From assembly GCA_963575745.1 (NCBI GenBank), contig CAUYUJ010017837.1, positions 90,001 to 154,000 of the forward strand: a stretch of DNA of 64,000 nucleotides. The letters are read 5' to 3'. This DNA comes from Prorocentrum cordatum (Eukaryota; Sar; Dinophyceae; Prorocentrales; Prorocentraceae). The notes under the pieces were generated by a model, which worked only from the letters and a program-made list of their open reading frames with translations, did not search any database and was not told the DNA's origin. A program made the translations under genes and the position numbers. Positions 20,118-31,438 of the stretch are shown one piece after another (the stretch's first letter is position 1; every line of letters begins with the position of its first letter).

Positions 20118-20200
20118 GATTGTTGTTGTTGTTGTTGTTGTTGTGTTGTGTTGTTTTGTTTTGTTTTGGTTTTGTTTGTTTTGTTTTGTTGTTCCCAACC
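20118..20200 (+). repeat. (TTG)n / GTTTT tract
   Basis: TTG repeats followed by GTTTTGTTTTG and related words, directly after DR2. Confidence 0.85.
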
Positions 20201-20309
20201 ATCCTGTGGTGTTGGGTCCTCGTTTTGAAGAGACGGTGCCCCGCGTTCCCGCCGCTCCCGCTCCTCCTCCTTCTCCCCCTCCTCTCTCCTCCCTGCGTTT
20301 CACCCACCC

Positions 20310-20945
20310 AGTGCAGCGTTTCGTAGCCCCACAGGGAGCTCCACCGAAGGCCCCACTGGCAGGGTTCGCATGGCGGCCCCGCGCAATTTTGGCGCACCCC
20401 TCACACGGTTCGTGGCCCCATAGGCAGCTCCACCGAAGGCCCCAGTGGCAGGGTCCCTGCGTTTTGGCGCACCCCTCACACGGTTCGTGGCCCCATAGGC
20501 AGCTCCACCGAAGGCCCCAGTGGCAGGGTTCGCACGGCGGCCCCGCCTTTTGACGCACCCCTCACACGGTTCGTGGCCCCATAGGGAGCTGCACCGAAGG
20601 CCCCAGTGGCAGGGTTCGCATGGCGGCCCCGCGCCATTTTGGCGCACCCCTCACCCGGTTTGTGGCCCCATAGGGAGCTCCACCGAAGGCCCCAGTGGCA
20701 GGGTTCGCATGGCGGCCCCGCGTTTTGGCGCACCCCTCACACTGTTCGTGGCCCCATAGGGAGCTCCACCGAAGGCCCCAGTGGATGGGTTCGCATGGCG
20801 GCCTCGCCCCATTTTGGCGCGCCCCTCACACAGTTCGTGGCCCCATAGGGAGCTGCACCGAAGGCCCCAGTGGCAGGGTTCGCATGGCGGCCCCGCCCCA
20901 TTTTGGCGCACCCCTCACCCGGTTCGTGGCCCCATAGGAAAGTCC
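20310..20945 (-). repeat. 88-bp tandem family, cluster 1 (inverted)
   Basis: About seven units with period 84-90 bp: GGGTTCGCATGGCGGCCCCG, CATTTTGGCGCACCCCTCAC, GGTTCGTGGCCCCATAGG and CTCCACCGAAGGCCCCAGTG. GTTCGC(A/G)(T/C)GG starts near 20364, 20529, 20613, 20703, 20789 and 20878. The clusters at 43.1-43.5 and 44.7-45.2 kb are the reverse complement (GCCTTCGGTGG, then CATGGGG, then GCGCGAGGGG). Confidence 0.9.
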
Positions 20946-21036
20946 CCTTGCTTCGTCCCACCTGCCTTGCGGTTCTCACACTTGCGTATGGTTGGGTCTT
21001 TCGCCAGGATAATTATTCGTATTTCTATTATTATTA

Positions 21037-21615
<579 letters not shown>

Positions 21616-22245
21616 TACTATAGTAATGCTAATAATTATTTTTCGTCTTCTTCTTCTTTTTGTTATTATTATTTTTTATTATTGCTATAATATTCTATGC
21701 ATTAATAACAACTCGGTTTGAGGTTGGCGCCTCGGAATGTTACTTTGCCCATTCCTCGGAGACTCCTCTGGTTCCTCGGGTTCCCCGCCCCTGGCGTCTC
21801 CTGTTCTCACGTGGCCCGTTCCTCGGACGTTCCACGGGTTCTCCGAGTGGCCTGGGTTCCCCGGGCTCCTCGGGGTCCTCGGGTTCCCCGTGTTTCCCGC
21901 GTTCCCCGGGTCCCGTGCCCCCAGCGCCTCGCATTCTTATTGTGCACGTTCCAAGCAATACCAAACAGCGCCAAACAATGCCAAGTAATGCGTCCATGCA
22001 GTAGGAAGTTTTTCCCTAGTTGGGGTCACGCCTGGTTTATCTGAAGGTCCTGCAGCCTGGTAGTCGGCGGCGCACTTGAACGGAAACAAATATTCCCTGG
22101 CCTTTCGGGAAATGTTTCAAGCCTTCCCGCACGACGCAGACAACTTCTCAGAATGCCAAAGGGTTTTTGAGAAGCCCCTCCGCCTTCTGAGAAGGCCTTC
22201 TCCTTTTCACTTCCCCCCTCGCTCGCCGCCGAACAGTCGAAAACG
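21616..22245. other. AT-rich tail, then degenerate GGGTTCCCCG repeats, then plain sequence
   Basis: 21616-21715 is AT-rich (TTATTATTATTTTTTATTATT). 21750-21920 carries loose repeats of TTCCTCGGGTTCCCCG and GGTTCCCCGGGC. The rest shows nothing recognisable apart from a few AAGGC/GAGAAG words near 22.15 kb. Confidence 0.5.
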
Positions 22246-23130
22246 ATGGTAAGGATGGGTAACATTTCCAACGGTACCCTTGCATCCTTGCCTCTTCGGT
22301 CCATCCTTGACCACTATCGGTGGTTTGCCGCGCTCGAAAAAGCTTCGACACGGGCGTCTTATCGCGCATACTTCCTATCAGTTTCGATCGCATACGAGTC
22401 TAAAGCATTGCCTAGGCATGTAAGCTTTCGGAGGTCCGCGCTGTTTTTTTGGATTTGCGTAGGGCCCCCCCCAGGCGGCGCCGCTCCTGGCGCGCTCCGC
22501 GCGCCAGGGAGGGAGGTCCAGCGCAGCTCTTCGAACATGTATGTTTATGCAATTTTTTCTTCCTACTTACGCTGCATCTTCGGGGAAACCTCTCTTGTCA
22601 GTAAACTTCTGTTGTTTCTGATATCCGCGGCGCGGGTTGGATCCCTGCCGTTCTACATCACCGAGCAGCAGGAAGAGCCATGCAATCTTGACCCAAGGGA
22701 GCGCCTGGACAGCACCGACGCCAGCAAACTCCTCCGCCTCGGCGCCAAGCTTGGCGCCGGCGGGAGGCTCCGCGGCCTCGACGTGGACGGCCAGGTCACG
22801 GGTCTAGACGCCCAGGGCGATCTCAAGGAGTTCAACGGCCTGGTGGAGAGGCTGGCGCCCGACAACTTCCATTGGGCAAGGGTGGAGTTCCTCGGCCCAA
22901 CGCGGAGAGCGAACGGAGAGCACTTCCGCGGCCTTGGGCAGGGCGGGCTCGCCCTGTGCATCGGGTGCGACGAGGTCGGCAAAACACAAGCCCCAGGCGA
23001 AGACTGCCAGTCGGGCTCCAGCCGGGTTCGAGCAGGGCATCATGGTGGAGAGCGGCGCCGCGAGGATCAGCGGCGCCATCAAGGGCGCACTCGGAGACGC
23101 CGGCTTTGCCGCCGGGCGCTCCCGCCTAGG
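22246..23130 (+). CDS. Gene-like tract of unknown function
   Basis: The open frame 22246-23259 looks like composition noise at first, but from about 22625 it reads as ordinary protein: FYITEQQEEPCNLDPRERLD, DVDGQVTGLDAQGDLKEFNG and VERLAPDNFHWARVEFLGPT. After about 22990 the sense shifts to the next frame, with GFEQGIMVESGAARISGAIK and GALGDAGFAAGRSRL to about 23115. I do not recognise a family. It could be an exon pair with an unseen intron, or a frameshifted gene remnant. The Met at 22246 is not trusted as the start. Coordinates bracket the plausible coding sequence. Confidence 0.3.
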
Positions 23131-23320
23131 ACTTCCGCAAACATAGAATTCGAAACCTTTCTGCTTCGATTTCGAAATGGCGTTCCCGCAGAGGACTTCC
23201 TCAAACATAGAAGTCGAAACCTTTCTGCCTCGATTTCGAAATGGCGCCCCCGCACATGACTTCCTGCAAAATGAGGTTCGGCATTTGTTCCGCTCGAACT
23301 CGAAATGGCGCTCCCGCCAC
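23130..23320 (+). repeat. 64-bp tandem repeats, about 2.7 copies
   Basis: GACTTCC(G/T)CAAACATAGAA starts at 23130 and 23194, with a diverged third at 23258. Each unit holds TTTCTGC(T/C)TCGATTTCGAAA and TGGCG(T/C)(T/C)CCCGCA. It starts where the gene-like tract ends. Confidence 0.85.
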
Positions 23321-23848
23321 GGGGGTGCTAGCGTCAAGGTGATAACCGGCGCTCGGCTGCTCATCGGTTCTGTGGTGCTCTCAGGCTTTGGAGTGATGCT
23401 CACGGCCGTCGTGGTGTTCATCACCAGTGTGATGCTCAGGCGTTGTTTAGCTGAAAACACAAAACGGGTCAAAATTTCCGTAGCGCCGATGTAGCAACTG
23501 CCGGAATAATCAAGGCCAGCCGGAAGAAATCCAAGTTTGGGACTCCAGGGTTCGGGCCCCCCCCGACCGCGCGGTCAGCAGCGAGGGCCGCCCGATCCAC
23601 GACATGCGGATGGCGAGCGCGCGCTCCCCTGAGGGGTGGCACCTTCCCGCATCAACCGCGCCACGGCGATCTGGTGCGCCTGTCGCTGTGGCGGGCTGCT
23701 CGGCATCCTCGCCGTCCACATGTGGTTGCAAAAGGGGCGTGGCGCGCCCTTGAGTGGCGCCGCGTCAGGGGCGTCCCGAGTTTGGCGCATCCCTGCCCGG
23801 CGAGCCGCGGGGCGTGCGCGGGGGTGTCATTCTCATTCCCGCGCCGTC

Positions 23849-24310
23849 ATGGCGTTTAGTTGGGGCGGCAGCCCAGGCGAACGCGTGGCATTCGCTTGGG
23901 GGGCCAAGGCCGACCGCGTTCGGGGGGGGCCGCCAAGCCCGAAGATCAATGGCGCCGCGCGGTGCGCCTCCAAGTGGCTCATGGACGACGGCGCCACCAT
24001 CGAGCCGCGGGTCGGCTTGCGCCCTTGGTTTGCAGAGGCCGAGTGCCATCGGTCGATGGTTCGCACGCGGAGGCCTTCGGCCACTGCTGCGGACAAGCTG
24101 GGGGGGGGGAGAGGGCGCGCTCGCTCAGGAACAGCTCGCGCGGGGGCCCCGCCTCGACGCAGCCGCCGGCGGGCGCGGCTTCCAGGGCCGAAGTGTACCA
24201 GGGTAGCCCAGTGGCCCACCTCCTGGCGCTGGCCGAGCTTCAGCTGGGCGCGAGGAGGGTGTCGGTGAAACTCGTCCAGAAACTTCGCGCGACTCAGCGC
24301 AACATTGGAT
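23849..24310 (+). pseudogene. DIRS-like reverse transcriptase remnant
   Basis: MAFSWGGSPGERVAFAWGAK (from 23849) matches the motif B region of these RTs, (L)xFGWxGxPGE followed by AF-W. It is followed by CASKWLMDDGATIEPRVGLR, where MDD (23981-23989) is the YxDD box with Met for Tyr and both Asp kept. Then comes GLRPWFAEAE. In the next frame LAELQLGARRVSVKLVQKLR (about 24230-24290) matches the conserved R-R-V-x-(L/V)-K-L-V-Q-(E/K)-L-R helix beyond the palm. The switch of frame and a G9 run near 24100 show it is broken. Confidence 0.6.
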
Positions 24311-24429
24311 GGCCGCGCGACCGGCCATCGGGTCTGCGCTGCCGGTCGTCGACAGGCTGCTGCGGCGCGGCGAAGGGCGGCTCGCCCTGGACAGACCCTG
24401 GAGGAAGCCCGGAGGAGGCGGCGCTAGCC

Positions 24430-24980
24430 TGGGACGAATGAGGCGCGACGCTGGAGCTGTTCGGGGTCCTCTTCGATTCGGCAGACGCCTGGGCCTCGAC
24501 CTTTGCATTGAGTTTTCGCTCGGCCCTCGCGCCGAGAGAACGCCTCGCCCTGCCAGGGGCAGCGCGGCGCGCGCGTTGGGCTGGCGGAGATGCCGCCGCT
24601 GAGACGATCGGGCGCATGGGCTGGGGCCGCGCGCCGCGGGAAGAACGGGCCCAGGCGCGGGCTTAACTATATGGCGGTGGAGGCGACCTCGGCCTCGCGT
24701 TGCCGAGCTCCGAGGAGGGGTGGGTCGCCGCCGGGGGGGGGGCTGCTTGCCTTCGCGGCCTTTGCGGCCGCCCGAGGGATTGCCTGGGGGAGGGAGCTCG
24801 TCTACTACGTGGCGGACAACATGAATGTGCGCTCCTGGCTCTCCAAGAGACGCCCCGGGCAACCTTCGGCACGCCGTCTCATCCAGCTGGTGGAGCGGCT
24901 CGAGGCGAAGTGCGAATTTTCAATGACCGCGGTGTGCGTGCGGGCGCGTCGCGACGTGGTGGCCGACTGGCGGGGTGGGG
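24430..24980 (+). pseudogene. DIRS-like RNase H remnant
   Basis: The first half is read as LELFGVLFDSADAW and ARWAGGDAAAETIGRMGW (about 24450-24620), where GGDA resembles the first catalytic strand. The second half is strong: ARGIAWGRELVYYVADNMNV and RSWLSKRRPGQPSARRLIQL (24760-24880), followed by VERLEAKCEFSMTAVCVR and DVVADW. VADN carries the central catalytic Asp, and DVVADW is the late xxxAD helix. The two halves are in different frames. Confidence 0.6.
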
Positions 24981-25039
24981 GGGTCCACGCCGTCCTCGCC
25001 AGGAAGGGCCGGGGCCGCCTAGGGCCCAGAGGCCTGGGG

Positions 25040-25890
25040 CCAGATGCTCGCGGATGCTGGAGATCGGCTGGCGAAGCTACCGGGCGAGACGGGGGGCATC
25101 GCAGACGCCGGCTGGGACAGCGCGCCCAGCGGCCGCCGCCGGGCCCGCCGGAGGCCATGCGTTTTAAGGGCGCGCAGGGCATCGTCCTGGGGGGCCCGCT
25201 CGGCACCTGCCAGCGGGCCCGTCGAGAGCCTAGGCGGGGTGGTCAGCGCCGAAGTCGAGGGGTGGGCTGGATGCTGGGCTCTTTGACCCTGGGCCCCAAG
25301 GGCTTCGACAGCGCCGACCTCCTGGCCCTCGTCGCGCGGGCGCGCCCTCAGGTGATCGTCGCGGGTGCCCCGCGGACGCTGGGCGTGGGGCCCGTCGAGG
25401 CCGCGCCGCGCGGCCTCGGGCGCAAGGCGGCCGAGCTCGACGTCGCGCGCGCGCGCTGCGGGGGCGTTGCCGCCCGAGCGAAGTGGGTTGTGCTCGCAGG
25501 GCGTGGTCGCGCCGGCGCGAGCCTGGCGGGCGCGCAGACGCCGCCGGCCCGCCGAGCCCCGCCCCGGGGCGCGGCTGCAGCTGGAGGACAGCGACGAGGG
25601 CGAGCTGCGCGAGTGGCGCGACAACCGGGGCAAAGTGACTTGGGGATGCGCTGGCCGGGCCTGGGCCGAGGCCCGCGACGCCGCGAGTGCCCGCGGGGCC
25701 GCCGGCCAGGAGGAGCGGGGGAGCAGCGCGGCCCGCAGGGCGGGCGCCCTGTCCGATGAGGCGCGCAGGACGCGCGAGAAGAGCCAAGCGGCGAGGTTCC
25801 GGCAGATCGAGGGCGACCAGATCCAGGGGCCCACGGCCCCCCTGGACCCGACCTCGGTCGAGTTGGAGCCGTCCGAGGCCAAGGGGCGCC
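25040..25890 (+). pseudogene. Middle region of DIRS-like relic 1
   Basis: Frames here give MLADAGDRLAKLPGETGGIA (from 25044) and then SADLLALVARARPQVIVAGA and PRTLGVGPVEAAPRGLGRKA (about 25310-25430). The order of strand, PR and Gly-rich helix is loosely like the target-recognition side of a cytosine methyltransferase, which some retroelements carry. That assignment is weak. The end, RRAGALSDEARRTREKSQAA and RFRQIEGDQIQGPTAP (about 25735-25850), is clearly shared with relic 2 (29.14-29.28 kb). Confidence 0.4.
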
Positions 25891-25979
25891 ATCGCGGCCG
25901 GTGGTCGGCGCGCAGGCGCCATCGCCGATCGGCGTCGCCTGGGCTGCCGCCGGCGACGACCCGAGCCCCTTGGTAGAGC

Positions 25980-26600
25980 CAGGCGGAGCTCCGATGGCGG
26001 CCGGCCTGCTATCGGAGGCGAGAACTACGCGCGGAGTGGCTCGAGGAGCGGAAGCGCGAAGCACTGATGCAGCGCCTCAGTGAGGGCGCCCGTGAGGGGC
26101 GCGGGGCTAGATAGCGCCAGTGGCTGATGCGCCGTGGGGCCCAGCAGGGGCCGCCGCGGATCGAGGGGCGCGATCGGGCCGAGCGCAAAGTCGACGAGGA
26201 CGCCTAGATTGGCTTTGCGATCGTGCTGGCGCGCGTCTTCTGGCGCGCCCTCAGGACAGCGAAGCAAGAGCTGTTCGCCGTCAGGTGCGCGCGCCTTACT
26301 GGCGGGGCGCGGCGGCCTGCTTCTCCGCGGGGCGCGCCCGCAGTCGACCTTCGCTGGGCTTCGGCGGCGGCGAGGGCCCAGCGGCCGCGGGAAACCTTCG
26401 ACCCCGGGGGTGCCCCTCTGGCTTCGGGGCTTCATCCAGGAGGGGGCGAGGCGCAAGGCTTCGGATGCGGCCGCGCTGTTGCTGGCGCTCAACATGGCCC
26501 TCTCCACGTTGAGAGCGTCCGAGTTCCTCGTCCAGGACCGGAGCTGGAGCATCGACCGCGCGCTGCGCGGCGAGGGCCTGGGGGGCCAGGGCGCGGGCAA
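25980..26600 (+). pseudogene. Tyrosine recombinase remnant, DIRS-like relic 1
   Basis: EEWLEERKREALMQRLSEGA-like sequence near 26040 precedes FAIVLARVFWRALRTAKQEL and FAVRCARLTGG (about 26216-26310), the N-terminal helical core-binding domain. PLWLRGFIQEGARRKASDAA followed by LNMALSTLRASEFLVQDRSW (about 26415-26545) starts the catalytic domain. RASEFL contains the first catalytic Arg of the R-H-R-Y set. The HxxR box and Tyr region are not recognisable beyond 26600. A TAG within the N-terminal domain and frame changes show it is dead. Confidence 0.6.
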
Positions 26601-28023
26601 CCGGGGCGCGCTCGCATCGCCCCCAAGAGTTGCTGGCGGGCTAGACAGTTCTTCTCTTGGGCCCTCCAGCGTCGGGCGCTGAGCGGCCGCGCGCGACGCG
26701 CGGGCTCTCTCGCAGGGTCGCCCCGTGCGCGTTCAGCTCTGCGTGCAGGTTTATCCAGGTCAACTGTCTCAAGGCCGCATCTCTGGGAGTCGAGTCGTCG
26801 CGGGGCGGAGACCGTCTTCGGCGCGGTGCCTTTGCTTCGCGGCGCCTGGCGTCGAGACTGGCGCCCTCTCGCGGCCGTGGCCGACGCCGCTGAGTTCGGC
26901 CGCGCGGCGAGCGCCAGCGACTTCGGGGCAGATGGCGCGAGCGGCACTGGCAGAGTGCAGGGGCGATCCCGCGTCAGGAAAATGACAGGCCGAGCGGCGC
27001 GCGATCACTCTTTCGTTGCTAACAATGTCGTGCTGGATGAGGGAGGCCACTGCCGCCCGAGAGGTGGGGTCGACGCGACGCGACGACCGGCGCCCGCCAA
27101 GAGCAGGGCCTCGACACGTCTTTTCGGGAAATGGATGCCAGCCTGCTCAACGAGAGCCTGGGGCCGGGGAAATAGTGGTTGGGCCCTGGGCAGGGCCTCC
27201 GAGGGCGCCCTCGTCTTCGAAAGCCGCTCCCTCCTTCGCGAGCGAGCTGGCGCAAAAAACAGCTGAGCCTGTTTTGCCAGGCAAAAATATTATTCGAGGG
27301 CGCCTCCTTCGGCCAGAAGACCCCGCTGTTCATGTGCTCCCGCCCGGCAAGAAGCTTGTTCACTTGTTCGTTGATATTTTGAGCGGATGTGGGATAGGGC
27401 GAGTTGCCTCGCGTTTCGGGGTGCCGTCGCGATGTTGCGACCATCCCAGAGTTTGGACTCGCTGTCCAAGACAAGGTATTGCAATGTGACTGCGGCGTGC
27501 CGGCCAGAAACCGCGTCTGCGCCATCCGAACCTCTCAAGAACCTCAGACCGCTCAAAGTTCAGCATCCGCGACCTGGGAAGTCTTGATCGGGCACCAAAT
27601 CATTGGGCCCGGCTTGGAAACCACCCTTGAGTTGGTCATCGGAAGTGCCCCGTGGCTCCTGGAGAACCTGCGCGCGAGCAGCGCGTGGAAGCCACCCGAA
27701 ATCGATGACTTGTCCGCTCGCGAAACTTGCCATCGGGCAATTGTGGATATCTGCTCCCGCGGGCGTCTTTTCCGAGAACGCACCCACATGCCGCTTTGAC
27801 AGAGTGAGGCTCAGCAGCCTCGAGATCTTTGGTGGCCGCCTGTATTTTGGGATGAGCGGCTGCTCCCTCACAGGATAAACGCGCGTCGAATTGACGGGCC
27901 AACGCTTTATCCTTCACGCTTGGTGGACTCTGTCTGCCCAGCCCTACCCCCCCTCTTTGCCAAACGCATGACGACGTGCCTTCTCAGCTCAGCAAACGTT
28001 AATTTCGGTGACGATTCGCGGAA
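26601..28023. other. Stretch without recognised content
   Basis: GC-rich to about 27000, then nearer average composition. The frame 27404-27799 (132 codons) has ordinary composition but no motif known to me, and overlapping frames on both strands are equally long, so none is called. Confidence 0.35.
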
Positions 28024-28362
28024 ATGAAGTCTTTGCAGGCCGGGCGCCCCCAGTCCATGTGTTGCCTGACTCTCGCAGCGCCCTGCTTGCGCGCGCTTCG
28101 CTTCTCGGCGTAATTTCTCTAGATTGACTTGCTGCGCTCAGTAGAAATGGAGGACAGTCAGCCGATTGGGGGTGTTCTGGGCGCGATTGTTGGGGCTGTC
28201 CGCATGCGCCTCCGCTCAGATGCCCCACCTCCCCGCCCTATTGGATTTGAAGTCTTCGCAGGCTGGGCGCCCCCAGTCTCGGTGCCGTGTTCGCGCGCGC
28301 GCATCACTTCTCTGCCGAGTTTCTCCAGCAAGATCTGCTGTGCTCAGGGGAAATGGAGGACA
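28024..28362 (+). repeat. Diverged tandem duplication, period about 223 bp
   Basis: GAAGTCTT(T/C)GCAGGC(C/T)GGGC occurs at about 28026 and 28249, then GCGCCCCCAGTC. Both copies end with (G/A)AATGGAGGACAGT(C/A)A (about 28144 and 28349). Similarity is interrupted in the middle. Confidence 0.65.
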
Positions 28363-28404
28363 GTAATCCACAAAATCTTTCAGACACCTGGAGAATATCG
28401 GTGA

Positions 28405-28515
28405 TGTCTGCCCTTGGGGTTCTCTTGGGGGGCCTCTTGGAGTCCTTCTTGGGCGTCCTGGGCGCCCCCTGGGCAGTCTCGGGGCCATTTTCGGCGTCTT
28501 GGATCGATCTTGCGT
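28405..28515 (+). repeat. CTCTTGGG repeat family
   Basis: GGGGTTCTCTTGGGGGGCCT, CTTGGAGTCCTTCTTGGGCG and GGCGTCTTGGATCG, about 110 bp. Confidence 0.65.
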
Positions 28516-28655
28516 TGTCTTGGAGGCCGCCGGCTGGCCCGGGCGGGCGCCCCAGGCCCGGGGGGCACTGGCCGCCCGTGGGTTCCCGGGGGCAGGGGTG
28601 GGGGAGTCGGGCGGGTGCGACTGGGCGATGGGTTCGTGTAAAATCATGCAGAACC

Positions 28656-28718
28656 CCTGCCAGGCAGCCCTTGGCATTCTTTCGCGTTCCAACGTGCCGC
28701 AGGCACGGTGGCGGATTG
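28656..28718 (+). repeat. Dispersed 63-bp repeat, copy 2
   Basis: CCTGCCAGGCAGCCCTTGGC and AACGTGCCGCAGGCACGGTG match 10793-10855 in the same orientation. Confidence 0.75.
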
Positions 28719-29129
28719 GATGAGGCTGCCGAAGTTTCGCATGGCGGGCGCGCTGTGGGCCCGCTAAGGTTTTGCCTGGTGGGCGCCCCGCGCCTTGGTT
28801 GGGTCTGCCAGACGCTGGGGGGGGGCTGCGCCCGTGCGCTTTCGGCGGAGGAGGTCTGGCTGATCCGAGGAGGCTGGCCGGAAGAGCGGCGGAAGCTGGC
28901 TGATCCGGGGGGGCTGTCTGATCCGACGTCGGGCTGGGGTCGGTTCCGTGCTCATCCATGAGGCCGCGCGCCCGCTGCCTCGGGCGGCGCGCGCTTTGCT
29001 GGGGCCGGTGGCAGCCGCGGCCCAGGGCGCCGATGCAGGGGGGGCCGTGGGTTGCTTTGACCCCGTCGGAGCAGCCGCCTAGGAGGCCACTGGGCACTGG
29101 GCGTTGCTCCAGGGTTGGCCCGAGGGGCG

Positions 29130-30480
29130 GATCGCTGGGCGCGACGAGGGCGCTGGCGACCCAGCCACCCGCGCAGGGGCCTTGCTCGACGAGGCGCACG
29201 AAGCTAGCAATAACAGCCACTGCGCGCGCTTCCGCCAGATCGAGGACGACCCCGCCCAGGGGCCAACAGAGGCCCCCGTGGCCGAGCCATCGACGCTGGA
29301 GGCCGCGGGGGTAGCGCGTCCAAGGCCAGGGGGGCGAAGCGGAAGAAGACAGGGCGGCCGGCCGGCCTCAGCCCCGGGCGCCTTTTGGGCCACCCCTCGA
29401 GCCCTCGGCCAGGGGGGGCCAGCCTTCCCGTGGCCGACCGCCCCGCGCTCGGCGGTGAGGACTTTGCTTCTTGGCTCGAGGAGGAGAAGGAGGCGGCGCT
29501 GCTGCAGCGCCGCAGCGAGGGCGCGCGCGAGGGCTGCGGCGCGGGTTGGATGCGGTAGCCGCCATGCCGCGCGGCTCAGCAAGGGCCCCCGCGGCTCGAA
29601 GAGCGCGACCGCGAGGAGAGGAAGCTCAACGAGGACGCCCCGATCGGCTTCGCGATCGTGCCGGCCCCCATCCCGCGCCGAACGGTCGGGGCGGCGAAGC
29701 AGAAGATCTTCGCGATCAGGCGCGCCCACTTGGTTGCGGGGCATTGCGACTCGCTGCTCCACCGCGCGAGGCCCTGGTCCACGCTGGCCAGCCCACATAG
29801 GTGGCAAGGGCCTGGTTGGGTGGAGAAGCCGGCGACTCCGCGCGCGATGCTCTGGTTGAGGGACTTCGTCAAGCAGCAGTCGAGCCTGGCGCCGCCAGGC
29901 GCGGCTGCCCTGACGGCTTTCTTCTTCGCGCTCACCGGGTCTGAGTGCCTTGCGCGGGCCAGGGGGGGCTGGGGCATGGGCCGCGCCCCTGCGCGGCGAG
30001 GACATCGAGGTCCGCGACGCGGCGAACGAGCTGGGCTGCGATATCAGCGACGCCTCCGGGCTGGTGAGCCAGATCATGGTGTCCAAGACGGACCAGTCAA
30101 ACGCGGGCTGCCCCCGCAACTGGCGCCGGGCGGGGTCGGCCTCAGCGCGCTGCCCTGCCTAGGCCATCGAGGAGCTCCGCGCCCACTCCCCGGAGAGGCC
30201 CCAAGCCAGAGGCGCTTCCCGCTGTTCCGCTGGAGCAGCGGGGGTGCCATTTGGCGGGGGGGGCGCGGCGCGACCTCGCCGTCGCGGCGCAGGCCGCGGG
30301 CTTGCAGCTCTCGGGATGGAATGGTTCTCGCTGCGCATCGTCGGCGCCGCGTCGATGCGCCGCGCGGCGGATGGCTCCCAGAAGGGGGGCGCTTCGGGTG
30401 GCGGGCGGGCCTCCGACGCCTTCCGCGGCCGCCCGCGGGGGTCGCGCGAGCCGATGCGAGGCGCGGCCCAGCAGATGGCG
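29130..30480 (+). mobile_element. DIRS-like retroelement relic 2 (recombinase part)
   Basis: Second copy of the 3' part of relic 1: the shared middle-region end (29138-29283), the WLEEEKEAALLQRRSEGARE segment (about 29468-29530) and the tyrosine recombinase (29624-30390). Identity is visible only at protein level, so the copies are old and independent insertions and not a recent duplication. No RT or RNase H precedes it, so it is truncated at its 5' end. Confidence 0.6.
29620..30400 (+). pseudogene. Tyrosine recombinase remnant, DIRS-like relic 2
   Basis: ERKLNEDAPIGFAIVPAPIP, GAAKQKIFAIRRAHLVAGHC and RPWSTLASPHRW form the N-terminal core-binding domain (29615-29815). MLWLRDFVKQQSSLAPPGAA and LTAFFFALTGSECLA start the catalytic domain, where the position of the first Arg reads TGSE. 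A one-frame shift occurs near a G7 run at 29961-29967. The next frame continues LRGEDIEVRDAANELG and VSKTDQSNAGCPRNWRRAGS, the K-(S/A)-D-Q beta hairpin. After a TAG at 30160-30162 comes MEWFSLRIVGAASMRRAADG (from 30316), the HxxRxGGA box with Phe for His. Two or more catalytic residues are therefore gone. Confidence 0.65.
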
Positions 30481-31438
30481 GAGGGCGCGCCCGAGCTGGC
30501 CCATCCGCGCAGCGGCGCCGGCGAACAGGGCGAGGGGGCGGAGGAGTCGGGCGGGGGCCCGAAGGGGCAGGGGCGCCGGCCCTTCGGTGGCCAGGCGCAG
30601 GCGTTCCGCGCAAGCCGGCCAGCGGCCAGGGGCTGGCGGCCGCCGCCGCGGCCTCGGCAGCGAGCGGCGCCGCGGGCGGGCCAGTGGCGATCCGAGACGA
30701 GCATCCGAGAACCATCGCACTCCGCGCGTCGGTGGATGGGTACCGCGCGGCGATCCCCCTCCCGATGCGCGCCGTGATAATGGGCCTCGTCGGAGCGGTC
30801 TGCCTGTGGCGGTCACGCGCGGCATCTACAAGGCCGCGAAGGCGGCCGCGGCGGCAGTCAGCAGCGCGATCATAGCGCCCGCGCCGCAGGCGCTGAGCCC
30901 TCAGCATCGAGGATGAGGGGCCCGAGAGGACCCAGAAGGGGCGTCGCATCTTCTGCGACCGTCGGCGCGCCACTCGCGCGGGGCCCGCTACTCGCGCGCC
31001 GCCCGGGGCTTCGGGGGGGGGCGAGGTGGCGAGGGCGGTCGCGTCGCGCGAGGTGGCCCCCTCGATGGAGCGCCGTGCGGAGTGCGTGCGCGCCGCCGGC
31101 TGAGCAGCCGGGCGGGCGCGCGCTGCCCGTGCAGGCTCGGGGCCGGAACGCGGCCGGCGTCGGAGCGGTTGCACGGCGCTTGCGCGCCGTATGAGGGGGG
31201 GGCGGTGACCCCGCGGGTCGAGCGGCGCGAGGGGCGCCGCTCCGCCCCAGATGATCGGCCGGGCAGCGCGCGCACAGCAGGTGCACGGGCACTGGGCGCC
31301 CCGCGCGCAGGGCGCCAGCGCCGCGCTTGCCCGCCTGGCGCCAGCGGATAGACCCAGACCGGCGAGCATCTTCGAAGAACTGACGCGCAGGGCGCTCGCG
31401 AGGGCGAGCGCCCGCGTCGCGCGGGGGAACGCGGCGAG
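30481..31438. other. Very GC-rich stretch without recognised content
   Basis: Long frames run on both strands through Arg/Ala/Gly/Pro-rich sequence because stop codons are rare at this composition. No motif was found. Confidence 0.4.

Larger units (their letters stand above)
23640..26600 (+). mobile_element. DIRS-like retroelement relic 1 (RT-RNase H-recombinase)
   Basis: A decayed element with the DIRS order: RT motifs (23849-24290), RNase H (24744-24975), a middle region (25040-25880) and tyrosine recombinase (26160-26590), all on the plus strand but in changing frames. The lineage is inferred from the RT box (M)DDGATIEPRVGLRPW and from the recombinase downstream of RNase H instead of an integrase. 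Relic 2 at 29.1-30.4 kb shares the middle-region end and the recombinase. No terminal repeats were found. Confidence 0.6.

Noticed and set aside
20310-20945. Spliced-leader match: GCCATTTTGGC in the 88-bp repeats
   Set aside because: Eleven bases resemble the centre of the dinoflagellate spliced leader, but the flanks (CCGC before, GCACCCC after) do not, and other units lack it.
20310-20945. tRNA-like B box (GGTTCGCAT) in the 88-bp repeats
   Set aside because: No matching A box at the right distance and the arms do not pair as a cloverleaf.
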